From Sthenelais limicola (Eukaryota > Annelida > Polychaeta > Phyllodocida > Sigalionidae): DNA of 64,000 nucleotides. The stretch covers positions 58,152,966 to 58,216,965 of the forward strand of contig OW804094.1 of the NCBI GenBank assembly GCA_942159475.1, in the 5' to 3' direction. The position numbers were made by a program, and so were the translations under genes. Under the pieces are notes generated by a model, which worked only from the letters and a program-made list of their open reading frames with translations, had not been told where the DNA came from and made no database searches. Numbering within the stretch: position 1 is the first letter of the stretch; each line of letters opens with the position of its first letter. Below, piece after piece: positions 45,701-57,700 of the stretch.

Positions 45701-48700
45701 AAGACTATAGCTCAAGGGGAATTTTGCATAATACTTACGCCGCACTCCTTTAATGAAAATAGAGGTACAAAAACCAACAGGACAAAATGAGCTCGTGTAG
45801 GAGGTGAAATACAATTATGTCCCTTTTTACACAAGATATTGCAACAAGGAACAACGACAGGAACGACAAGATCCAATTAACAAAGCCTTTGTGTTTCAAA
45901 TGATACATGATTATTTGAAAGCAAATAAGTATAATATTGATAGCTTGCATTCTTTTATTTCGCTGATCATTTAACAAGCAACTAACAATAAACTACTTGG
46001 TTCAAAGGAAGTAATTTTGCAGGAAATGGTATCGGTGCATTATTTAATAATTACTCAGAATGTGTCGTGTTTAAAGGATCAAGCATAATTAATCAACTTT
46101 AGGGATATCGTTTTGCGAATTTCAGGGTTTGGAGAATCATAATGACATTCATTGTCTTATGGGAAATATACTGTTTCTTTTGGTCGATCAAATCTATAGT
46201 CGGTTGGGGCAGTGCGGGAAGGGGGGGGGGGGGGGATATTGACGGAATCTCCACGCTAGATAGGTCTAGATAGCTATTGGATAGAAATCCTTTTTTTCTT
46301 TACCTGGCACCCATACTCATCCGAGATGGACCCATACGTGACATGCGAGAAACTGAAGTTTGTCTGAGAACAACATCTAGATATATATTTTATTTGAACT
46401 TTTATATTCCACGTGCGCAACATATATGCATGACAATGAAATTATAATACAAGGTAGTTTCACTGTCACTGTATGACATAAATATACAACAGATGAAATT
46501 ACATGAACAAGAACATTTAAATAATTAAACTAATATACTGACGTTAGTATAGTTTCTCGTGAAACTTACTTGGCAGATTTTGGAGCTCCCTTTTTCGCAG
46601 ATGCCACAGATTGTGGTCTGGATGATTCTGCCTCAGCTTCTGGATTCTCCAAACGTTCTTTTGCAAGTCTATCTTCTTCCTCTTTTTTAAGTTCGTCGAT
46701 TGTTTGCCTATAAAAATACCAGTAGAAGTGATACACATTCGACATATACTACTCCCAAGTAAAACAAAGGTCTAATGTAACCTAAATTAATTAAGTAGGA
46801 ACAGTTTACTCTAACAAAATTAAATATTATTCACTGCTGATAACAAATTAAAACGTAGCAAAAAAACAACAATGATGCGTGCACAGTGAAAATCTTACAT
46901 GATATTCGCATCAATATCTCCTTGATTCGCTGGGTCCTGTCCCACAACAACCTTCATCAATTTGTCTTGCAATAATTCAATCGCTTTTTCCACAAACTTT
47001 GCCCTCTCTGATTCTTCGGCATCTTTCTCCTCCTGAGTGGCATGCTCTGGTTCCCAATTCTCACTGGAGGCGATGCTGGCAGCAAGGCACTGAATTTAAA
47101 TTGTATCGCTTAGTAAAGAAACGTGTGAGAAAGTTTTTTCTGTCCCAGATATTGCAAGGTTGGAGGTGAGGCTCCATCTCTTCAGTATAGAATATTGTGT
47201 ACATCAGGTACAACCAACGCGGCCAACCTAGCGCCTGAAGAGGCCTTTCGGTCGAAACCACACCCCCAAACAAGGTTTTATTGATTCAGTGACATAAACT
47301 CATTGTTTATCTAAAATTATTTTCCTAATTATTTCTATATATTTCTGAGAACAAATATCAAACTAAATTGGTATAGAGTCTCCTGACTCCACATCAGGAG
47401 CACCTCGTAGCAACCAGCGTAGCAACCAGTATGCGGGGACAAACGACTGCAGGGCGACGTACGCGCCCTGTTACCTGGCAGCTCAGGTGGATCGTTCCAG
47501 AGAGATCTCTCATTAGTGGATCTGGCGCAGCAACACGTATTATCAGTATAGAATATTCCATAGAACTATTGGATGTAATGCCTATTTGAAAAGAATTCGT
47601 ATGAGTATTTAGGGATAATACATGTAAGTTTTGCGACGAAGGAGGCATAGTGCATATGGGGTATGGAGGTTAATTTTTGACTGGGTTCGAAATAGTAGAT
47701 TACTGCAGAAAGTCCGTGTGAATGATTTTAACAAACGTAATGTAATTCTTTGGTTTCTGGGAGGGAGTAAGGAAGTAATGTTTATAAACTGGTTATGTTT
47801 GCTTGTCAAAAACTATATTGAGAGACAGAACGTCTTCTATGATAATGTTGTGTCAGCATGTATTAATGAGATTAAGGTGAGCCTAAATTATATGGTTGAA
47901 TACAATCACAAGGTACTCTGCAAGTCCTAAGCTCCGGAGGAAACTAGTTATTGAACTAGAAGAGTGTATAAACTTGGTGGTGCAAGGCACCTGAGAATAT
48001 GCTGTTTTAAAGGTTTATTTTTAAGATGTAAAAGGTCTTTGTACGTGTGATGTGGTGGGAATGAGGGATGGAAGAAGGGCGGGAAGTGTTAAAAGAAAAT
48101 TAAAAAGGTCAGAAAAAAAAGAAAAAAAGACGTACACAACTGCGTCCAGAGGGACAAGGTCTTGAAAAAGTTCGCTTATCAATGATTTAGATTGTAGAAG
48201 CCCAGAGGGCAGGCTAACTGAAATACAGATTTATGTTTAAAAAAAAAAATAATAATAAATAAATTGTACCACTTTAATCATCTGATTTTTAGATTGATGT
48301 TATCATCAATCTAAATGGATCGGGGTGAGATCTGTCAATCATTGATAGCATCTTGGCTCCTCCCATCCTGGATATCAGTGTGAAAAATCTGTTGATTCTG
48401 ATATCAGCAGATGGGATCAGAATCATGCTGGTAATGGCTGGGAGGGGGAGGGGATAGCGTTTGGGTGTGAATTAAAGGGTAGACCATGTGTGAATTAAAG
48501 TGGCAAGTTGCGAAATAAGATGCCTCATATGCAAAGGTGTTAAAGGGACCAACAGAATCACATGGAATGACCAGTCATATATGGGATAGGGATTTCATGT
48601 TTTCTGTCTCCACTTCCTCTCCCTCCTACTATCCCTCCCTCTCGAACTTTACATTTAACTGACATCAATCTCCGTTTCCCTTGGAAACGCAATCTTCTAC

Positions 48701-51700
48701 ATGAACCGGAAATAAATAAATAAACTGATCACTGTTAACTATTTCTTGTTTATCAGTATAAAATACAGGCCATGTAGGCCAATTATGTAATAGATAAATT
48801 GACCGAAGAGCAAAGAAATGAATAAATGAAAGAATAACTTATTAATGCCAATTACGGTACCGTAACTTTAATTATCACTAATCGCCCCATTGGATTTAGT
48901 AGTAAAATGTCGCAAAGGATCCGATGTGCTCAAGAGCAACCCCATATATCCTTATGTTAACGCTATCACATGTAACACTCTCAAAATAAGGATATCTCGC
49001 GCAACCCAGACAGAATATTTATTTCTACGGTTTCATGTAGAAATGGAGCGCGGCCATGAACCAAAAAACAGAGGGACCCAGCATAGCAGGTGCTATTGAG
49101 AATTCATTGTCGATTCAAGCTTTCAAACAATAGAATACTCAACCGAATGGAATATATATCATTTTCATTTTAAAACCTTTAGTTTCCAGCCATCTGGGCT
49201 TCTACAACGTTAAACACAGAGCAGTCATGAGTTTCAAGAATAAAAACTCAAAAATCGTTCATGTTGTTACACTATATATGACAGAAAATTATTTTGCATT
49301 GTGTTTTATTAAGAACATACAATATTTCTCGGCAAGGCATAATAAACACAAAAGGATAACTCGAATGGAATATTACCAAAACATTCAGGTGGATGGGGCC
49401 ACAATGTCTTTCAGATGAACAACTTTCGTTCTGTGGGTGCAGAAACTTACCTTTTCATTGTTATTTACAGTGCAGTACACCTCTGTTTGAACACAGAATT
49501 GTCCTTTGCTATCAAGGACCTCTCTAGGAAACAGCTAAAATAGAAAAAAAAAACATTAAGGGGAACATGTGAAGAGGTTTAAATTGGAGAGCGCAATACA
49601 TAAAAAGGATTGTCGTAACAATTCAAACTTAGACATAATATAGTGTTTGCACTGCTTGAATAATACAGAAAGTATGATCAAAAGACAAGTATTTTGAGAA
49701 ATTTCATAAAAAGATCACATGTAGAGTACTATAGCAAGAACAGCATAGTATCGCGTATGAGGGGGGCTATATTCTCCGAGTATGGCCGAAAACAATGAGG
49801 CCATAGGCTGAGTTGTTTTTCAGCCATACAAGGAGAATATAGGCCCCCAAAGACGCGATACTTTGCTATTCTTGCTTTTATTCCATGATTCTAACCTTAA
49901 AACAACTTTATTTGCATTAATTTCATCAAATTGTGTTGTCCTCATAGTCTCGAACAGTTGTGATGTCACTGTACAAATTACAATACACAGAGTTTATATT
50001 ATACACCTTGTGAGCGGCAAGTATATTGATTATATTGTACACTCACAGCCAAATCATGGAATGATATTATATCAAGAACAGCATAGTATCGCGTATGAGG
50101 GGGGCTATATATATATATATATATAGAATTTTTATTCAGCAAACATGTACATTAGTTGCAATATAAGCGGGAAAAGGACAAGGTTCGGTCTCCTATGGAG
50201 TTCTTCCGAGTAGCCCTTTTAAAATAAGTAGTAAAATATACATGACAATGTAGTTTGACGGTGTAACAGTGGTACAGTTTCTATTCAATGATTTAACACA
50301 ATTATAATTTGAATGGTAGTGGTTTTACGTTAATACATTTTGTTCGTTATTAGCTTATGGCTGCAGTCCTGTTTTTACTTTCTACATCTATGTCTTAGAT
50401 ATTAGGTAAGACGCGTTATTTCTGCAGTTTAGTTTGTTGTATCCTCTCTGCCTGGACTGGCAGTGTGGGTTGCTATAAACAATGTGTTTCTTCCTAGACT
50501 GGTCGAGAGTTAGGTAATAGTATATTTTTAACTGAAATTAGGTATTGTGTCTCTTCCTAAACTGGTCGAGAGTGATTAAATAATAGTACATTGGACTGGA
50601 GGTAAACTGGTCGAGAGTGATTAAATAATAGTACATTGGACTGGAAGTAATCTTAATACTAACAATATAGCTGAATTTTCAACTTACATTCCCCGTCCCT
50701 TCCCACAATCCACCATTGTATTGGTCTTAATGCACAGATCTTACATGTCTGTCTTCTTCCCCCCTTCCCCCTCTCCCCATACGGTTTCTAACAGATGAGA
50801 TGTGGTTTCCAACCGTTGCGGTTTACATGATTTTATATTCGGTTTCAATACCTCACGGTTTAATACATTTTTTACAATTTGTTATGCTTGGTTACTTATA
50901 TTTCACTTCAGGCACACAGTATATGTTCATAAAAGTAATAAATTTACCTCGAATTACTAACAATTGGTTATAACAATACAGTATTTTCCTGTCCCTGGGG
51001 AATATTTTGTTCTCTCAGGTGGACATCGTATTCCTGAGGGTAAGAGGATTTTAAATATACCTTAAACTCCTTTCTAGTTTTTATAGATCTGGGGTTGGCC
51101 GGAAGACCGTTCCACAACGAGGCCATTCTAAATATATAAGACTTTTTGAAACTTTCGTTTTTCGGGTGGGGTACTTTAAGTTTTTTCCCCTTGCTCAGTC
51201 CCCTCAGTACAATGTTTCTGTTATCCAGGTTATCAGTATTGAGAGTCCTTCTAAATGCCAGCTCAAGAGTGTGGCTTTGCCTTCTCGTATCTAAGGTGGG
51301 CAAATTAACCGCTCTATGTATTTCTCTTGTGCTGGTGAATTTTGGAAGTTCTAGAACAATTTTCAGTGCCGCGTTTTGTAGCGACTGTACTCTGTCAAGG
51401 TATCGTTGTGGGGCTGTTTGATAAAAGATGTCCCCATAATCCAGGTGTGGCATTATAGTGACCTTATAGATAAGTAATAAAGTGTTTCTGTCGCATATAC
51501 CATAGAGTTTAGACAGTGACTTAATTTTAGCCCGTACTACATTTATCTTTTTATCTAAAAAATTCTTAAAGTTTAGTTGCCTGTCGATCTCTACCCCCAG
51601 GAATTTATAATAATCAACGGAGTCAAGTTCATGATGGCCTATACTATAACAAGAATTCATGCTCCTTTCGGGCCTAAGACTAATGTTCAGGTGTTTACAC

Positions 51701-54700
51701 TTTTTTATGTTCAGTGATATTTTGTTCACTTCACACCATCTGACCACACCATTCAAGTCCTCTTGCAGCTCAATGTTATTTCCAGATTTTTTGTCTCTTA
51801 AATTATACAGTACGGTGTCATCCGCAAAATGCTGGATATGACTATGCTTTACGGCTTTATGAAGATCATTAATATAGGTAATAAATAACAGAGGTCCCAG
51901 TGAGGTCCCCTGGGGAACACCACAGGTGACCCCCCTCGACGAGGAAAGTCTACCATTAATGACTACCTTTTGAGTTCTTTCGTCAAGATAATTATGAAAC
52001 CAGTTTAATGAGTGATTCTTTATTCCGAAATTTTGGAGTTTTCCTAAAAGTAATTTGTGGTTCACGGTGTCAAAAGCTTTTTTGAAGTCTAAAAATATGA
52101 GGTCTGTGCTTTTTTTATTATTAATGTTATCATATGTATAAGTGAATAAGTTATCTAAGGCGTCATTGATAGACTTTCCTTGTCGAAACCCAAATTGAAC
52201 ATCACATAGTAATTTGTTAGATTCAAGATGCGTGGACAATTGTCCTTGAACGCAGCTTTCTAAAATTTTGGCCGGTAAAATGATACATGATATGGGCCTA
52301 TAGTTCCCAGTACAGGTTTTGTCCCCCTTTTTATAGATTGGCGTTACTGTTGCGTTCTTAAATTCAATGGGTACGCTTGCAGTTTGCAATGACAGGTTAT
52401 ACAAATACGCAAACTGCTTGCTCAGCGCCATCATACAGGGCTTAAGTATTCTTGTTGGCATCAGATCAATACCTGATGCCTTGTAATTACCAACTTTTTG
52501 GAGGGCGAGTTCTACAGAGATGTCCGTTATAGGTCTAAAGTTAAAATCATTTATGTTTTTGTCCTCTTCGACTGTTGTACCTGAGGGGATTGAGGGTATG
52601 TTCTTGGCGAGGTTAGGTCCAACGTTAACAAAGTATTCATTGAACTCGTCAGCCGCCGCCTTGCCCGATAACCTCATTCCTTCCCCATTATTAATCATTA
52701 TTTCGTTTTCTCTATCTTTGCATTTATCTTTAGCTATAATAGGTTTAATTGTCTCCCAGAACTTGTGTGGGTTAGATCTATTGAGATTGACTTGTCTTTC
52801 TAAATAACTATTTTTTGAACGTCTAATTTCTTCATTTAACCTACATCTCTGTCTCCTCGCCTCCTTCCAGTTTTCTTCTGTCCCATTATTTCTCGCCCTG
52901 TGATATGCCTTATCCCTATTTTTTGACATTTCAATAATAACTTTTGAGTACCACTCAGGGGTTTTGTTCACCTTCTTAAAAGTCTTCACCGGACACATTC
53001 TATTTACATATAGTTCTATGGTGGCGTATAATATTTTCCACGCTTCATTTACCTCTCTCGTTTGATAGAACTTGGTCCAATCCAGATCCCTCAAAATATC
53101 ACGGAGGATTTTTATATCCAGATTTTTTGTGTTTCTGGCTTGAAAAGTTTCCTGTTTGTAAGTATTTCTGAGTTTCTTTACTTGGAGAAAGACTGGCAAA
53201 TGATCGCTTAAGTTTAGGTTTATAGTGCCACTCTCATTAGTGTATTTAACGTTCGTGTGAATGTGGTCTATTTTAGAGCTAGATTTTTTACTAATCCTCG
53301 AAGGTACCTTGATTGTCTGGTGGAGGTTAAATTTACTGAGTAACGTGCCGAACCGGTCAGCGTTTTTTGTTTTACCTTCCTCAATTATATCAGAGTCGTA
53401 ATTGAAGTCGCCCATTACGATCACATCTTTTGATGAGTCAATAGAATTTAATGCCTCATCTAAACATGCAACCGCTTCAATCATACATCCTTGGGGTGGT
53501 CTATAAACATTAAATACCACCTTAGTTTTCATATTTTTCTTCGATATTACAAAACCCTGTATCTCAATATTCTTATTAGAAACAGTAAGTTTCCCACTAA
53601 TTGATCCCCCCTCTGAAACGTCAAATGACTTGTGAATGTACGTGGCTAGCCCCCCTCCTCTTCTCTTCAAGGTTCTATCAGATCTTAATAGCTTATAATC
53701 AGTCACAGTAATTTCGTTGTCCTTAGTATTACCATTAAGCCATGTTTCCTGGATTGATAATATTTGGGGTGACATTGATTTCATTACTTGGCGAACTTGA
53801 TCTACCTTTTGTACTAGACTGCATTAATTCCACGATACAATTTTAAGCCCCTTCAGTTTTCCAACATCTTCTACTTCATATTCCATTTATACCTCATTCT
53901 CTTCCTTCGCCATCTTTTGATGGACCGATTTTTCCCAATCCCAATTGATAACATGACAGTACTTAATTCTCTAACTGGCACAAAAAACAGCTGTGCTCCT
54001 AACACTTTCAATATACTCTTCTGCCCAGTGTTCAATAACTGGGTCAAAACTCAACAACATCTTGTGGTCAACCCTGTCTTTTGGCTCGGGGCCGGACAAT
54101 TCTATACAATTTGTATACCTGGACCCCACACTGCTACGTGCGGACCCCTGCTTGGCTATTAACTCTTCATACATTACTCTTCTGTGTTGAGTGGTTATAT
54201 AAAGGTATTTAGGTTTTTAAATTCCGAAGGAAGGAATTAAAGATAGTTTCAACTACACAGGGAGTTCTAGGAGTATGTGGGCAGGGCCTCAGAAATCGTG
54301 CTCATGAAAGCTCCTGTCTCGTCAGCTTGTCCCCATTCGACCTAGACCCCTGAACACCTAGTACTATAAGACGATTAGCCTAAACTCGGCCGTTGAAAAC
54401 CCTTGTCTCACATTACATATAAAATACAATCGATTATTAATCAAGTTGTCAATGCAATTAGTCAACGGGCTACTTCGGCCCTCTTGTACAGAATTTCTTG
54501 CCCTGTATTATAATTTTAAGTGGCCTTCACTAGGCTTCTTCAAGAACTCTGTCTCCCGTGTCAATACAAAATACAGTTAGTTATCATACACATGCTCCGT
54601 AGGCTTTGCACTGTATTAATGATGGCCTATACTTGGCTTACTTAATAATTCTGTCTCACCTTACATATACATACATAGTACAATTTGATATTTTAATATC

Positions 54701-57700
54701 TATCGGCTATTCCTTGGCCGCACTCTCCTTCTTTCTTTGAACAACATACAATAATAAGTGTAGCCTGGTCTTGGCTAATCAATACCTTTACATAACATGT
54801 TATATTTTTAAGACAGATAGATAGGTATTGTTAGTGCCTATTAGGGCACATGACCCAGATCATTGGACATGCCTCATACTAGAGTGGCCCCTATCATACT
54901 ATATGGTGCCATTAATTGTACTGAATTGCATATTCTAAGACTATCCACAATATTTTTAGTACTTACTTGATCTCCAGTATGAGGAATAGATCTGGACTCC
55001 AGTCCCTTCAAATACCGCTAGTTACTTCATAATCATGTTTGTTATTCGGGTGGTTATTTTAACCCCATACCCCTAAATGTGACTGTTAATATGTGTTTTA
55101 AGCCTCAGAAGTCGTGCTCATGAAAGCTCCTGTCTCTTTGGCATAATTCAAATTAAATAACAGTACATTACCTTAGACAGTTATGTAGTCCATACAGTTT
55201 GTATCCTCTAAAAGTATGTAATAGTTAATGTCAGGTTTAATTTTGTTTGCTTAGCACCAACGGTGTCACTGTCCCTTATTGGTTAAATTTTGTGATAGGC
55301 TTTTACAATTTGTTTCACTACCCCCTCCCTTAGCGTGTCCGTAAAGTGACATCAGTCTTCGGATAACTTGAAGTAGAAAGCTTCATATATTGGTTGTTTA
55401 GTGGTGATATGTTTCCTCTTTGAACGGTTCATGTGAACTAGTTGACTGACATAGGGCGTTGGGACGTGGTGGTTCTTGTTATTGTCCTTCACTGTATTAT
55501 TATAGGCGATAACCAACTTGTTTAGTAGCCCTTGGTCTTCTTCAATCATCTTCAACTTGGACTGTGTTAGAATTTGGTTGAGTCTCCAGGACTTTTGGGA
55601 GTTGAACACGTTGTATTTTACTAAATCCACACCGATGGTAGTGCAGAACAGAATTGTTGGTGGAGGCAGATTTTGCGGAGCTGTTTGGCAGATCGACATT
55701 CTCGCTTGTTCGAGGGCCTCCTCTGTGTCTGCGGATAGTAAAGTGGGACAAGTGTACCTCAGACCAACCTCCTTTGTAAGGTGGTCCCGTTGAGTGAGAT
55801 TACATATCCCCGATGCTATTACTACGACTTTTGGTTTCTCAATCATCCTAAAGTGGGTGGATCTTTCAACGATGGAATGTGTGTCAGCCCCTCTGGCCAC
55901 AAATACACTGACGTCTAGATTTGGCTCGAGACTGGCGAATGTAGCATCGAGCCCCGACGCTCGTGAGTCTCCAATTACAGCCACCTCTCTCCTTGCTAAT
56001 GCCATATTTTGATCTAGTTCTTCGTTCTAGAGTATTACCTTGTATAACTACTTAGTTGACTGTGAGCACCTTCCTGACTTCGTCGAGTATATGCCCAAAA
56101 TTGTTTTTGCCCTTGAAGGAGTTGACTTTTAGCGGTACTCGACCTCCATTGCTTACCAGCACACCTCGAGTGTTTTTCCTCACTCCCCATTTTTCGTCAG
56201 CTGTAATCTCATAGAAACCCTTTATTTTTTCATCGAGTAGTTTCTTAGTAAGGAACTCATGTTGGCTGAATTTTTCAGTTGCTATTTCAGTCAGGATTTT
56301 AACTTCAACCTTCTCCCAACTTCGCATCTGTTGCGAGGCCACTTGTTTATCCAGTTTGCCTCCAAGCCACTTGGCTTGCATGGGACTTGGCGCCTCGCGG
56401 ATTGTATTAGCTTGCTGTGGGAAGCCGTAGTGCCTTGCCTTGGTGCACTGATAGGCATGCTCTGCCGAATGGTAGGTTTCTCCCTTATATCTGATTTCAA
56501 TAGGGTAAAAGTTAGAGTAGCAACTGTGCTTTTCATGGAACCCCAGACCTCCGTTGTCCACTGGAAGTTGGGAGACGTCCTCCGGCCTACACCCGGGCGG
56601 AAGGAGGTTGAGGTCGGCCGATGAGAAAGACTTGTGTGCCTTCCCCCTTACTACTATATGTCCCAGTACCACATCTGTTATGTAATTGCAGCAATTTTTG
56701 ACAGTCTACTACCATTTGGTAGTTCTGATCATGTGTATCTGGTTTATACCTGTTGAACCATATCCTAAGACCCGTTCTGCGCCGAATGTCTTTAGCTTGG
56801 TTTAGAATTATTTTCTTGGTTCTAGACGAGTCAAGCTCGACATAAATTGCTCTCGTTAGTCGACTTTTAGGGATTCCCACCCTGTACGCTAGGAATTTAC
56901 CGTCATCTTTTATTTGTGCTGCGGGTCCAATAATTTGTCTGACTAAACCATCGGTATCTTCTACAATTGAGTAGAAATTCCCATCTGTGATAGGCGCACA
57001 TGGCCTCGGTGAACCGTGTTGCCACCTTTCGGGGACTCCCTCAATCAATACATGTGTCGACCCGTCTACCTTGGAGTCCTTGGTTACGGTCTTATTTGAG
57101 CTCAAAATCTGTTCAGAAATGTCTGAGTTTAAGGATGCTACTGTCTCTCCCACTTTTTCGATTTTGTTACCCAACTGCTCAATTTTCTCTAGGTTTTCCC
57201 CGATTGTTAGCCTGATATCTAGTACTGATTGGTTTACAGCTTCATCGAGCTCGGCGATGGCCTCAATGGCTGCTATATCAACAAACGTATCCCCTGGTTG
57301 CTCTTGTATTTCAGGGGGATTGTCCCCCTTGGACCCATTTTCAGTTATGGGGTTATTCAGTTCTGTACACACATATGATGTTTCGATTTTTCTCAACCTA
57401 CGATTCATGTTTTTGTAATTAAGTTCGTACCATTTTAATTTGTTGTTTAATTTTCTAGTGATCATGTTTGCCTTGAGGTTAATTGAGTGCAGTTCTCTCT
57501 GCAGTCTCCTATTTTCTTTCCAAATCATTTCTGGCCCAGATTCGGCCGCTAGCCTATCGAGTACTTTCTCCGTTATTTTCTGGATTAGTGCTGTTTCGTC
57601 ATCTACTGTCTTCTCTTTATTCAATACATGAGATATTTCCTCATCTAGTTCTGTAAGATTCGTTAGGTTTTGAGGATCAATTCCTGTTTGCCCGTTTACT

